Positions 12,101 to 24,474 of a stretch of DNA of 64,000 nt are shown here, in pieces. The stretch's first letter is position 1; each line of letters opens with the position of its first letter. A program made the position numbers and the translations under genes. The notes under the pieces are model-generated. The model did no database searches and was not told where the DNA came from. It saw only the letters and a list, made by a program, of their open reading frames with translations. Origin of the DNA: Bolinopsis microptera (Eukaryota; Ctenophora; Tentaculata; Lobata; Bolinopsidae). The stretch spans positions 4,567,408 to 4,631,407 of the forward strand of contig NC_087082.1 of the NCBI RefSeq assembly GCF_026151205.1. The letters are read 5' to 3'.

Positions 12101-15100
12101 GACCTGGAAAAATCGTCAAAAAATGAGGTCCAAGATTTTCAAAATTGAATAAAAAATCTTCTAAGGCCTATCTCAAAATTCGGCTCGACAGATATCTTCT
12201 AAATGATCCATAGAAGATATCCTGAAAGTTTCAGGGTGATTGCTCAAAAAATGTAGGAGAAGATAGATTTTTAGACTCGATTTTCAGGGTGGGCGATTGA
12301 AAATCGCTCGCGCAATACAATTACACATAAGCGCTGACCTTTGACTGGCGATAATTTTGGCTAGGAACAATATTTTTCCATGGGACCAAAAGCAGCTGAT
12401 AGATATCACTCCCCTCTATCAGAAACAACTATAAAATCAATTTCGAGAGAATTTTGATGAAGACCCCCCCCCCCGGCCCCCTTAAATTTCAATAATGTAT
12501 GTATTCGATCTTATGAAGCAAAACTGTTGCAATGAAAATATCTCTACATAACAGCACACTTCTTTTCCTTTCGGTGAAGAAAAATGATCATCACACGAGT
12601 AGAAAAGAGTATACATTTCTCTGTACATTACATACATTTTTCTATTTTCCACAAAATATGTGGCCTTAAGACTAAGTCACTGATTCATCGCACAGTCACC
12701 TGGATAGTAGAAACCGATTTGACACAGCTTTTGATGGAAGGTGAATAATGAGTACTATCCAAGTTTTAAAGTGACTTTTTTATTGGAATACAATTTTGAA
12801 AGGAAATTGTACTGGGACTATGATATAGAATTACACCATGTTTCACGAATACAGTTGCTGGGTATCGTGAGAACAGTTCAGTATGATACTTTTAGTGCAC
12901 GTGATAATCTTGAATCTTGATACAGGAAAAATGTTACAGAAAATGTAAGCATTATCATCATCCCGCACACGCAATCAATCTCGTAGCTTCTATAGTACAT
13001 AAATTTGATAATATTTAATGAGCGACTAAGGAGGATCTTAAATCTTCAATTAGTACTGAACAATATGAGCAGTCGATATAAGGCCCACTAGGTGCACTAG
13101 ATACATTAGGTGCACTAGATACATTAGGTGCACTAGATACATTAGGTGCACTAGATACATTAGGTGCACTAGATACATTAGGTGTACTAGATACATTAGG
13201 TGCACTAGATACATTAGGTGCACTAGATACATTAGGTGCACTAGATACATTAGGTGCACTAGATACATTAGGTGCACTAGATACATTAGGTGCACTAGAT
13301 ACATTAGGTGCACTAGATACATTAGGTGCACTAGATACATTAGGTGCACTAGATACATTAGGTGCACTAGATACATTAGGTGCACTAGATACATTAGGTG
13401 CACTAGATACATTAGGTGCACTAGATACATTAGGTGCACTAGATACATTAGGTGCACTAGATACATTAGGTGCACTAGATACATTAGGTACACTAGATAC
13501 ATTAGGTACACTATATGCACCTTTCAGAGTATCAGTTAATAGGTCATTTCCGTATCAGAGGGCTAATATAACCAGGTAGTGACTAGTGGGCAATGTACAC
13601 ATATGTGTACCCGGCCACGTGAACAATGTACATCACGTGTATATCTTACACTGCACAACTTACACTGTTACCATGGTATCGGACTCAGTTAAATTTACTG
13701 GTGAGCGGAAACAAATGGTAGTATCTGAAAATGTATTAAAAGTTCACAGAACTACAGCAACCATCTGAGCGCTGGAGAGTAATTTGGTGGCTCTTTAATG
13801 TTAGTAGAAGATTGGTTAGGCTCCACAAAAGTTATTTATTTGCCTTGACCGAGGGAAATTTCACTGTGAGTAGCAATATTGAAAGTCATACGCCGGCTGA
13901 TAAGAGGACTGAATAATAGCTGAACCCAAGATTCCGATCAGAGTTTGGTCTAGTATATCGGATGTACCATCACAATACATAATCCAAGTTACACATGTGC
14001 TTCAACAGTCACCAGCTGATTTCATTGTTCTAGAATATAATGCGTAAAAAACATCTATTTAGAACCGTCTATATTTGTTCAGCAATTTACAGTTTACCGC
14101 TCCTTATCCCTCCTTACCCTCCTTACCTCAGGAACATATCCCATGTTGATAACTTTAGCCTCGTTCTCCTCCAGTATTGAAAGGTTGTGTAGAAGGGACA
14201 GGGCTGCTGTCTGTATGTTGGGATCGTGGTGCCGGAGCAGTGGGTACAGTGGTTCCAGCACCTCACAGTCTGTTATCCGGTGCTAAGGAGACAGAGGGGT
14301 TAGCGAGGGGTTAGCGAGGGGTTTAGTTTAGGAGTTTCAGTTTTAAAGGAGAGCTGAGGGGACAGAGGGGTTAGTGAGGGGTTAGTGAGGGGTTAGTGAG
14401 GGGTTTAGTTTAGAAGTTTCAGTTTTAAAGGAGAGCTGAGGGGACAGAGGGGTTAGTGAGGGGTTTAGTTTAGAAGTTTCAGTTTTAAAGGAGAGCTGAG
14501 GGGCATAGCGAGGGGTTAGTGAGGGGTTTAGTTTAGAAGTTTTAGTTTTAAAGGAGAGCTGAGGGGACAGAGGGGTTAGTGAGGGGTTAGTGAGGGGTTA
14601 GTGAGGGATTAACGAGGGGTTAGTGAGGGGTTTAGTTTAGGAGTTTCAGTTTTAAAGGAGAGCTGAGCAAGAAGTAAGTGAGAATTCCAGTTGAGGAAAT
14701 TGCAGGGACTTTATACACTGTAAAAGTACAAGTAATGTACTATTACATAGGTACTAGGTATGGCTGATGGCACTATCGAATAATGTATAATTAGTAGTAT
14801 CTAGAATTATCTGCATGATCTAGAAGACTGTCAAACAATTAAATCGTGACCTGTGTGTAGCGTATCATGTAATATGACATGTATAATTGTTGTACAGCTA
14901 TAATACACGCTTACAGTTTACACTATTTTGTACCATTTGCAAAAATAGTAACTCAGTGCCCGGTAACTTAGTAGGGTGATTACTAAGCAACTCAATAACC
15001 CGGTTACTAACTATCCTGGTTACTAAGTAACATGGTTACTAAATATCCTGGTTACTAAGTATCCTGGTTACTAAGTATCCCCGGTTACTAAGTATCCTGG

Positions 15101-17927
15101 TTACTAACTATCCTGGTTACTAAGTAACATGGTTACTAAGTAACATGGTTACTAAGTAACATGGTTACTAAGTAACATGGTTACTAAGCAACCTGGTTAC
15201 TAAGAATCCTGGTTACTAAATAACGAACCTGCATGGCTGATTGAGACGCCAAGTTACGAAGAGCGATACAGGACTGTTGTATAAGTCTCTCTGAACTTCT
15301 CAGCAGTTTTACTAGACTTTGCAAACCTTCATCATTCACCAGTCCACTTGGGTCTTCCACCTGCAATATACGAAATTTATCTTCGTATTTTTCAGATAAA
15401 ATCTGGAAAAAAAACTACGCAAGGAAGCAGCTGTTCACTTTAAAACTTTGTTGGCTGAACTCTTTAATTTAGGAAACTTTGCATGATAAGTTACTAAAAG
15501 AATCGTTAAACTGTTGTCAAAGGTGGTTAATATCTGGGTTATCAAATCAGAAGTCAATCAGAAGCACTTAATGTCGACACATAGTGTAATGGTTTAACTG
15601 TATTTGTTACTAGACTTGATCCCGATCATTTACTGTCAAGTGGAGTTAAATTTGATTCCCATGCTCACTTTTAAAAGTATTTGAATTAGGCGAGTTACAT
15701 TTTATTGGCATTTCAATCAACATAAATAAATCAGCAGTTATGACTAAGTAGTAAGTAGTCGACTTCGATTATAGTTACGCTGTCGTTATTAAGCTAGACA
15801 GGAAGTACAACTGCAAATATTTAACCATGGATTTGTAAAATCAAAACTGTTTAAATAGTTCTCAATGTTGGGGTATGTTCGCCAGTTTCAATAATTAATA
15901 GTTTCGTACTGAGACAGGTTTTTATATTAAAATAAAAATGTAAAACAAGATCGCTCCTGACATTACCTGAACAGACAAATTAGAGATAGTGGCAGCGGCG
16001 TAAAACTGGAGATGATGATCCCCAGAGATGAGGAAGTGATGTAGACTCTCACATACCCCGCATATCAGGAGTTGTTCACAGTGAGTGTCTATGTGAGACA
16101 GGTTCAGGATTGCTCCTCCTGAGCCCTTCTGTATCTGGAGGGATAGGAGCAGCGTTAAAGTAAACATTGGCTATTTAACAGTTGTGAGGATGATGGGAAG
16201 CACGTAAAGAAAAATAGTTAACAAAGAATTTCAAGAATGTGAGATCAATTCACCCTGTTATCTTCACTGAACGCAAGCTCACACAAAGGATTCAGAGCTC
16301 CGTCCCTCACAACACTGATCTTGTACTTGTCCGCTGATCCGGCGTAAGTTGTGAGGATAGCAAGCGCGTTAACCACCACAGGGTTGCTGGGACTCCGCAG
16401 TAAGCGCACCGCCAGCCGGATCACGCTGCGCTTTGCCAGGTTCTCCCGTACGGTGTCGTCACCGTTAGAGCTCATCACGGACACTGCCGAACTCGCCGGG
16501 ATTAGTACCTGGGAGAGGGATTAGTTAGATTAATATTATAGACACCAGTTTCCAAATGAAGGGGAACTTATTATCATCACCCTAGGTTATCCATCTCATT
16601 TTCTCATAAAATGTATAATTTTTGAGAATTGTGCGGTTTCATTACTGGCTCTCTTTCTGTTTCTCATCTAATATGGTGTATACAAACTAACAATACTTAG
16701 CAATACACGCTATACTCCATATTATCAGACATGCAGTTCAAAGAGAGATATGTAAGGAGATACAGCTACAAGGAATTGAAAGTAAGACTATTAGCTAAGA
16801 AAAGAGCTGAGGAGTGAGGATATATAACAAATTTATTTAAGCTTTTTTGATTCTAGACAATAATATTATTACTGTAAGTAACCTAACTAGTAGCTATTGA
16901 GATTTGTTATTGTGCCATTGTAAGTAAGGTATTGTAAGTAAGGTATTGTAAGTAAGGTATTGTAAGTAAGGTATTGTAAGTAAGGTATTGTAAGTAAGGT
17001 ATTGTAAGTAAGGTATTGTAAGTAAGGTATTGTAAGTAAGGTATTGTAAGTAAGGTATTGTAAGTAAGGTATTGTAAGTAAGGTATTAGGTATTGTAAGT
17101 AAGGTATTGTAAGTAAGGTATTGTAAGTAAGGTATTGTAAGTAAGGTATTGTAAGTAAGGTATTGTAAGTAAGGTATTGTAAGTAAGGTATTGTAAGTAA
17201 GGTATTGTAAGTAAGGTATTGTAATTATAAAGTATTGTAAGTAAGGTTTTGTAAGTAAGGTATTGTAAGGTATTGTAAGTAAGGTATTGTAAGTAAGGTA
17301 TTGTAAGTAAGGTATTGTAAGTAAGGTATTGTAAGTTAGGTATTGTAATTATAAAGTATTGTAAGTAAGGTATTGTAAGTAAGGTATTGTAATTATAAAG
17401 TATTGTAAGTAAGGTATTTTAAGGTATTGTAAGTAAGGTATTGTAAGTAAGGTATTGTAAGTTAGGTATTGTAAGTTAGGTATTGTAATTATAAAGTATT
17501 GTAAGTAAGGTATTGTAATTATAAAGTATTGTAAGTAAGGTATTGTAAGTAAGGTATTGTAAGGTATTGTAAGAAAGGTATTGTAAGTAAGGTATTGTAA
17601 GGTATTGTAAGTAAGGTATTGTAAGTAAGGTATTGTAAGTAAGGTATTGTAAGTAAGGTTTTGTAAGTAAGGTATTGTAAGGTATTGTAAGTAACTGAAT
17701 GTAACCTAGACTAAGTAGTCGACTGTGCAAGTAGACAAGCTGACACAGTAAAAAGCTTTGTTCTACACTCTAGCACAGCAGACTACTCTGTAAAGCTGGT
17801 TAATTTACAAATGATAGCGCCGTCATGTGTGCTTTTACGAGTGCTCTTTAGAGAAATACAGATGTTGTACAATGTTGTAAGGTCTATAGAACTAGACTGT
17901 AGAATATGCTAAGTTCTTTAAACTACT

Positions 17928-17988
<61 letters not shown>

Positions 17989-18457
17989 ACTATAACTATT
18001 TATTAGCTTCTCAGTTCTGACTGATTTTCTACAATAATGCGACAAAGTGCTTGTATATTAGCATTAGGTTCTCACGAGATATGGTGAATCAGTTGATCTC
18101 TCCACTATTTTCTGTTAAATATAAAATGGAATAAATATGAATATGATGTAAGTCACCCAGATATTTAATATCATTTAAAACCATGATTTATTTGAAATAA
18201 ATATGGCACTATTTTATACAACACTGGATTTTTCATGCAATAATAATTGAATAAACAGAACCAAATATCCATACCTCGATAGTGTCGAGGTCCATAAGAG
18301 CCAGCGTGCACTCCAGAGCCTCAACGGAGACAGGACTGTTCATAGGCAGCACATCTGCGTAGTGGGCAAGGAACTGCGCCGCAACAGTCATCAGTTCGGT
18401 TTGGTGGGAGCGTGTGGCGTAGTGCAGCTGTTGGAGCTGCTCTTTTGAGAGAGGCAT
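9101..18457 (-). CDS. Armadillo-repeat protein (Vac8-like), nine coding exons
   Basis: Coding exons on the minus strand: 18457-18275, 16508-16254, 16134-15967, 15360-15229, 14282-14127, 11297-11124, 10437-10263, 9821-9696 and 9219-9101. Every intron has GT/AG ends. The first six introns are phase 0 and the last two are phase 1, and together the exons give one open frame of 495 residues ending in TGA. The exons encode successive armadillo/HEAT-like helical repeats with motifs such as AGGAILNLS, SCIALRNLAS, AALSLLHNLS and AAATLRNLAT. The last part (VVLWTTDLLYAH) resembles the C-terminal repeat of Vac8. As a family role, armadillo repeats form a curved scaffold that binds partner proteins; Vac8 acts on vacuole membranes. 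No N-terminal Cys acylation site of the Vac8 type is present, so the cellular site is open. A CCCTCAG acceptor-like site lies just upstream of the ATG, so a 5' UTR intron is possible. Confidence 0.88.
11753..12481. mobile_element. Near-perfect 729-bp hairpin (foldback MITE), TTAA target
   Basis: Two arms, 11753-12105 and 12126-12481, are nearly perfect reverse complements around a 20-base loop. The ends are GGGGGCCGGGGGGGGTC and its complement. The element is flanked on both sides by TTAA (11749-11752 and 12482-12485), as expected of a target-site duplication. It lies in an intron of the armadillo gene and codes for nothing. TTAA targets are known for piggyBac and Kolobok transposons. The G-run ends do not match the classical piggyBac CCC start, so superfamily is unassigned. 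Confidence 0.85.
13083..13512. repeat. 18-bp minisatellite, about 24 copies
   Basis: Tandem copies of AGGTGCACTAGATACATT, very uniform except for a few C/T changes at both edges and one inside. It lies in an intron of the armadillo gene. The period is a multiple of three, so it produces a spurious repetitive open frame on the minus strand. Confidence 0.97.
14286..14665. repeat. Compound minisatellite abutting a splice acceptor
   Basis: A higher-order repeat of GAGGGGTTAGT blocks alternating with a segment reading TTTAGTTTAGAAGTTTCAG followed by TTTTAAAGGAGAGCTGAG. It starts within a few bases of the acceptor of the exon at 14282-14127. Because the gene is on the minus strand, the array supplies pyrimidine-rich sequence (CCCCTCACTAAC) immediately before that acceptor. 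Confidence 0.9.
14990..15222. repeat. 16-bp minisatellite abutting a splice donor
   Basis: About 14 degenerate copies of a GGTTACTAAGTAACAT or GGTTACTAAGTATCCT unit. The array ends about six bases from the donor (5'-CAG|GTTCG on the minus strand) of the exon at 15360-15229, so nearly the whole start of that intron is repeat. Confidence 0.92.
16918..17690. repeat. 14-bp minisatellite, roughly 55 copies
   Basis: Tandem GTAAGTAAGGTATT units with interspersed variants (GTAATTATAAAGTATT and a shortened AAGGTATTGTAAGG). It lies in the first coding intron of the armadillo gene, whose transcript reads the complement. The GTAAGT hexamers on the plus strand are therefore not splice donors of this gene. 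Confidence 0.97.
17929..17988. repeat. (GA)n microsatellite
   Basis: About 60 bases of nearly pure GA dinucleotides in the first coding intron of the armadillo gene; the transcribed strand reads (TC)n. Confidence 0.97.
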
Positions 18458-18495
18458 CTTTATTTCACCTGAGGGTTATTGTCAGGTTAAGTGGG

Positions 18496-18516
18496 TTAAG
18501 GGGGCCGGGGGGGGTC
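18496..18516. mobile_element. Orphan terminus sharing the TTAA/G-rich end
   Basis: TTAA followed by GGGGGCCGGGGGGGGTC, identical to the left end of the hairpin element at 11753, but the sequence after it differs and no matching opposite end was found downstream. It lies about 40 bases 5' of the armadillo start codon. It is either a truncated copy or the end of a different family with shared termini. Confidence 0.5.
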
Positions 18517-18519
18517 ACA

Positions 18520-19510
18520 AACTTAGTTTGGTTCATGGAACTTACATGGATCTTTTCTAGAATGCATGCTTAACCTTGGGGGTCTTTTCTGCAACCGAAT
18601 TATCTCCAATTACGCGCCTCAACAAATCTGTCAGGCTGCTTATTACTGAGTTATTAAGAATAAGATATGTTTGTAAAATGTACAGTGTGTCTTAACGTAC
18701 GTGTGGGTAGTTACTTAAAACACGGCTGACCGGCTGACGGTATGTGACATGTGTTTCGAGTTTTATAAGACAAGTGAAGCCTTGATATGTCTAGTTACAA
18801 GCGATATTACGTTACAACTATCAGGTACGCAGTAAGACAACATTACACACTAGGTGTCACGGTGTCAGATAAGAAGTTACACTTTCTTTGCTAGAACTGT
18901 ACAAAAAATACGGCAGCTTGTTTAATTAATCGTACATCAGAACTCATTGTTGCGTGTCGCTGGTAATTATTATACAATGTACACTGTACAGCTAGTGTAC
19001 ATTGTACATTGTAAAAATTTTAGTTACTTCAAACATCAGAATAGATGTAGTTTTAGCAGTTTAAGTTCAGACAGGACTAGACTTGAAACATAATATTATA
19101 GTATATTTTATCACATGTGAAAAACTCGAAACATAATTCACATGCATACACCCATACAATATTATTGAAAGAGAATATTAGTGCCTGCCATTTTATTATC
19201 TGGGAGTTGGGACAGCAGAGTTATACCTTGTACTATACGAAAATGTATCATTGATTAACCTAAATTGAATTAAATTGAACGCCCTTTAAGATCCAGGATT
19301 AGCAATACCCTTTACCCAACCCACTATAGCTATTAGCTACTATATCTCTGTTTCATCCTCTCGTAGCAGACATTTACATCGTATTTTTAGTCATAGCAAT
19401 TAAAAAGTTAAGTGGTTTAAATTTAATGAATGACTCAACATGATCCAGGAACAGTAGTGTACCATCAACACAATATAAACCCGCGATACGGAGATATTGA
19501 TGTAATAGTG
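18520..19510. other. Upstream flank of the armadillo gene, no gene seen
   Basis: This should contain the promoter and any 5' UTR exon of the armadillo gene. A run of GTACA/TGTAC-type short palindromes occurs near 18974-19016. No core promoter element was assigned. The right edge runs into retrotransposon copy A. Confidence 0.4.
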
Positions 19511-22500
19511 ATAGTACGGTAATTACGAGAATAGCGCAAAATTTAACCCATACCATAGAAACCATGACTCTAATTATATAGGTAATACTTTTGAAGAAAA
19601 CAATGACTTAAACTTTAATCCGTGGGATAACTGCTCAGATGTACTAAATAGCTGTAAATACTACGAACCACGGCAAATCAACACGAGTAGGCCTTATGAA
19701 TTTAAAGTACAATCTCTTAATATTCGATCTTTGAGCAAAGCAATCTCTAATATACGTGATGAAATTGAACAGCACCTAAAATTTGATGTTCTGTGTTTCA
19801 ACGAAACAAACTGCACGGTTGAAAATATGGCTTTTCAAGGAAAAGAATTAGAGTTAGAAGGCTTTCATCCCCCCTTTATTCAGGCTCCCGCAAGGGACTC
19901 TGGTAAGGGCGGTGGTCTAGTAACCTATGTAAACAAGAATATCTGTGAATTATCTGATGTCACTGCACGATCTGAATTATCTTATAGAGATGATCCAAAC
20001 GTTGGCGAATTTCAGTTAATAGAGATAGCTCAAAATGGCCACAAAAACATCATACTATGCAATATGTATCGGTCTCCCAGTGGTAATGTCCCCAGTTACT
20101 TAGAAAAATTGGAAAACACCCTAAAAGATTTGGCGCGACATAGCAACAAAAACGTATTATTTCTAGGTGATACCAATATTAATCTATTAGAATACGGCGT
20201 AAATGACCATACTACTAAATATGTTGATATTTTTGCAGAGTATGGATTCGCACCAACGATATCACGACCAACTCGTATTACTTGTCACAGTGCTACACTT
20301 ATTGATCACATTTTCGTAAACCAATGCCATGCTATAACAAAGTCAGGCATTATAACTGAATCGCTATCTGATCACCTTGCCACATTTACCGGCATACTTC
20401 TCGACACTAATAGAATAGGAAATAAATTGAAAAATGAAACTTGTGAATCATCAAACCGAGAAATAAATGAAGAGAAAATCGCTCGTTTTGAGGAGAAAAT
20501 AGCGTCTATTGATTGGAATTTTTTACACAACGTTGACGGGACAAATACAAAATTTGAAGCTTTTCACACTAAATATGAAGAAGTCTATAATGAGTGTTTT
20601 CCAGTTAAAAAGAAAAAATCAAACCACAGAAAAAACTCTAAACCGTGGATATTAGATTGGCTTCAATGTGCATGCAATCGAAAGAACCAATTATATAAAT
20701 CCTTTGTTAAAGAGCCTACTGAAAAAAATGAAAAAACTTATAAGCATATGAAAAAGTTTGTTGAAAAACAAGTAGATATTGCGAAAAAGAAGTATTACGC
20801 ATCATATTTTAAAAAGCATGCGAGCAATAGCAAATTACAATGGCAAATGATTAATCAAATATTAAACAAGAAATCAAAAGAAAAAAGAAAAATAAGTAAG
20901 ATTAACTATAAAAATAGAGTTATAACCGACTCACAAGATATAGCTGACAGTTTTAATGATTATTTTACTAATATAGCTGAGAACCTAAAGAGCGAAAACA
21001 ATCTGGTTCGCGGTGCAGGATCAGTAGGACATTATCTTCCCCAATCTAGTCGATGTGATTTTGATATGGAGCTGGAGGACTCCTCGCCCTCCGAAATTGC
21101 TGAAATCATACATGATCTTAAGAACAAATCGACTTCAGATATGAATATACAGCCTCTTAAAAAGGTTTGCAATGTGCTGTCTCCAGTAGTTAATCACCTG
21201 ATCTCACACTCCCTTCACGAAGGAGTATTCCCCGAAAAGCTCAAACTTGCTAAGGTTATCCCACTCCATAAACTCATAAAGGAGGATCGCGCAGCGAAAT
21301 TACAAACTACAGACCAATCTCACTTTTGTCCTGCTTCTCAAAGATATTCGAAAAAATAATGCATGCACGTTTAGTAAAGCACCTAAAATCACGTAATATT
21401 CTATATGCGTCGCAATTTGGTTTTAGATCGGGTCACAGTTGTGAACATGCGTTGCTTGAAGCTCAGTTTAACTTACATAAAGCTCTAGAAAGGAAGCAAG
21501 TGTCAGCATTACTGCTTCTTGACTTCTCCAAGGCGTTTGACCTAGTAGATAGTGAGATACTGCTACATAAGCTGGAGCACTATGGTGTAAGAGGCCTTAG
21601 CTTATCCTGGTTTGAGTCTTATCTAACTAACCGGAAACAGTATGTTCACGTCAACGGTTGCAGTTCAGAAAAAATGGGATTGGAACATGGAGTTCCTCAA
21701 GGGTCCATTCTTGGTCCTATATTGTTCATTATTTACATAAACGACCTTGCAAATGTAAGCGATATAGCCCGTTATATTTTCTTCGCTGATGATGCAAACA
21801 TCATCGTTTCTGCCGACACGTACACTGAACTGAACATGCGTGCAAACAGAGTTTTAAATACTGTACAGACATGGGTTAAAAACAACGGTCTTAAACTTAA
21901 TGTAGGAAAAACTAAATACATGATATTCACTAACAGATTACCAGAGGATATAAATATTAGTATAGAAGGACAGCGACTAGTGAAAAGTGAACATGAACGT
22001 TTTTTAGGTGTCATTATTGACTCAAAACTTAGCTGGAGCCAGCACATTAAACAGTTAAAGACTAAAATATCCAGAAATGCAGGCGTAATGATGAAACTTA
22101 AAAGTTCCATTCCGAATAAAGCTCAAAAAATGCTATACAATAGTTTAATTCAATCTCACCTGTATTACTGCGCTACTGTTTGGGGTACTAAATCTTTAAA
22201 TTCCATTCAGTCTTTATTCTCTGCTCAAAAGAAAGCTATTCGCGCCACTGATTCAGAATATCATAACTATTTTTACGACAAAGAAAAACGTAAACTACCA
22301 TCTCACACAAAATCCATCTTCAACAAAATAGGAATTTTAGCTCTTCCTAATCTCATTGCTAAAAGCTGTCTAACTTTGATGCACAAGGTTTATATGGGAG
22401 TAGCACCATCGAGTATCTGTAGTATATTTGAAAAATCACCGCTTAGACAAACGGAAAGGAGAAATCCAAAGTATTTTGAAATTAAGTTCAACAGATTACG

Positions 22501-22717
22501 GATCACCGATTATAGCATCTCTAACGTAGGACCACGATTATATAACAACACGATAAACGAAATAAATAAAATCCTTCCCTTCAACGTACCTAAGTTACAA
22601 GATAAGTTTATTAATTCATACAAGGACAACATTGTACGTTACTTACAGGACAAACAAAAACTTGACCTAGAAAACCTTTCGTGGACGGACAAGAACTTTG
22701 TCCTTTACAACTTTTAA
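19511..22717 (+). mobile_element. Non-LTR retrotransposon copy A, endonuclease and RT, one frameshift
   Basis: An open frame from about 19511 reads into an apurinic-type endonuclease domain (VQSLNIRSLS start, CFNETNC, GDTNINLL, SDHLATF), followed by a basic linker. A frameshift near 21280-21330 separates it from the reverse transcriptase frame, which runs to the stop at 22715-22717. RT motifs are present: NYRPISLL, FGFRSGHSCEHAL, LLDFSKAFDLVD, GVPQGSILGPILF and the catalytic FADD at about 21782-21793. The arrangement fits the CR1/L2/Jockey group of LINEs. Only one coding break was seen, so the copy is fairly young. An upstream ORF1 and target duplications were not found. Sequence to about 22990 may be its 3' UTR. 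Confidence 0.88.
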
Positions 22718-23639
22718 ACAAAATATTAGCAAAATATAACAGCTGTAAGAATCCTAAACGTTAGTGCAGTCAAATAAATGAACTGCGATAATGCATTTGA
22801 CAGTCAGTCACTGCAATTTATTCTGCAACTTATTTTTCAATTTTCACTGCCACACTTAGGCTTATCTTGCCTACACATTTTTTAAAACGAAATTCCTTGC
22901 GCACCGCGTACTAAAATTACTTGGATTTCTACCGCTTTGATAAATGACTACAAGAAGATGGGGAGTTAATATTGTTGATTTATATAATATAGATTATTTA
23001 TTCTTTAGTGTAGATTAACTTTATTTTTATATATTTTACCAAGTGTGAAGGATCAACCATACGTTATTGATATATTTTTGAAATATTTAACGATAAATTG
23101 ATATAATAATAAATGATTGTAATATTTTTATTGAGGCACATGCCACCCCATCGCGGGTTTACTACTACTATACATGTATATTTAGTCATGTGCACGCCAT
23201 TCATTACAAATGTTAGGTGTAAAACTGTTAACACAATAAACTGTAAACAAGGCTTTTTATTCATATTGTGTAAAATTAGTTATTAAATATTGAACACATT
23301 AGAAATATGTTACAAAAGGGACCAGCCTTGAAAACAGCTATAATATCGTTCCTTCTGTCGTATAACATGAGGAATAGGCCTGGAAACCCGAGGGTAAGGG
23401 TGAGGGCGAGGGAGCTAGAAGTTAGTAACTTTAGTAACTTTAGTAACTTAGCCTCATACTGTTAACGTTATACTTACAATCTTGCAGTTCATAAGACCAG
23501 ACGTGACGATATTGCCACATTCAGTGAGTAAGCGCTATTGTATTTAGTGGTACTGCCCGATATAAAGCAGCTGTCGGAAGACGAACACGTTTGAAAATAT
23601 CGGAAAGTTGAATGGCGCTGTATTACCGAGATTTAAAAG
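22718..23639. other. Copy A 3' flank and spacer, no gene seen
   Basis: AT-rich sequence. The first ~270 bases may be the 3' UTR of retrotransposon copy A. A GGGTAAGGGTGAGGGCGAGGG stretch near 23391-23411 resembles, in complement, a pyrimidine-rich run at 54180-54240. Confidence 0.4.
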
Positions 23640-23711
23640 CTCCCCGACAAGGAATTGAACCCTGGTCGTCCGCGTGACAGGCGGAAATAATCACCACTAT
23701 ACTATTGAGGA
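23640..23711 (-). tRNA. tRNA-Asp (GTC)
   Basis: The 72-base sequence on the minus strand folds as a cloverleaf with anticodon loop CTGTCAC (anticodon GTC) closed by TCCGC/GCGGA. It has the D-arm sequence TAGTATAGTGGTGA, B box GGTTCAATTCC, and an acceptor stem TCCTCAA/TCGGGGA with one A-C mismatch. The discriminator base is G, as is usual for aspartate. A TTTT run at 23635-23638 follows directly and would serve as a Pol III terminator. The few changes relative to the usual eukaryotic tRNA-Asp sequence leave room for a recently decayed copy. Confidence 0.85.
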
Positions 23712-24474
23712 GACGGTCCACATTTATTGCTAAATTTTATCAAATTCGAATAAGTCATCTCCAACCGGCTGTGGTATTTATCAAATATTTTCATTATTGT
23801 TTCTTTTTCTCTTAAAACTGGTACGATGTACATTGTACATGTACCTACAATTACATGTTTATAAAGTATGTAACACAACATGTACCATAATGTTATCAGC
23901 AACGCATTTAGCCAATGCTATTTTGATACCAAACCACTACTGTCTGTAATTTCTGCGACTAAAAATAGCTTACACACGCAAATACAGCGTGCTAGGAAAC
24001 GTCCTGTCTGTACTATTTAATGCAAACTGCAGGCAAAATACTGGGCTCTCCTAACGTATCACATTAGAGAAAATGTAAAACATGCTGTGTACTGTAGCCT
24101 CGTTATAATTGGGAAGCTTTGAGACTTAGCACACATTAACATATTATCATTAACTGACATAATGCAGGAGACTAAGGATGTATGTAGAAAGACTAAGGAT
24201 GTGTGTAGAATGGTTGTACAAGTTAACAATGTGTGTTCAATGAATCAGGCGACTATTCAATTGTCGTAGAAATTTGCAGCCAATATTTAAGTCAATATAA
24301 GAATATAACAGTCAATAGAGTCATAATCACAGAATCCAAATATCTACATATATACCGAATCTTTCATCCGACAAATCTTTTGTCACTTATCCCTACATAT
24401 AGAAATCATACATTCAACTATTGAAGTGATAAGTGATAACCAGAGTATCCACATAGAAAGCCAGATATATCGAG
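23712..24474. other. Spacer between tRNA-Asp and copy B, no gene seen
   Basis: AT-rich non-coding sequence with no supported gene. Short self-complementary runs (GTACATTGTACATGTAC) occur near 23827-23842. Confidence 0.4.

Noticed and set aside
13050-13520. 156-residue minus-strand ORF of repeated MYLVHL
   Set aside because: It is a translation of an 18-bp minisatellite inside an intron; the period being a multiple of three keeps it open.
16918-17690. Array of GTAAGT hexamers as a cluster of splice donors
   Set aside because: The surrounding gene is on the minus strand, where the array reads TTACTTAC, so these are not donors of that gene.
13083-17690. Possible CRISPR-like repeat arrays
   Set aside because: Units are contiguous with no unique spacers and the context is a eukaryotic intron.
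17476-17730. 84-residue minus-strand ORF over the 14-bp array
   Set aside because: Tyr/Leu/Thr repeats only, a direct product of the minisatellite.
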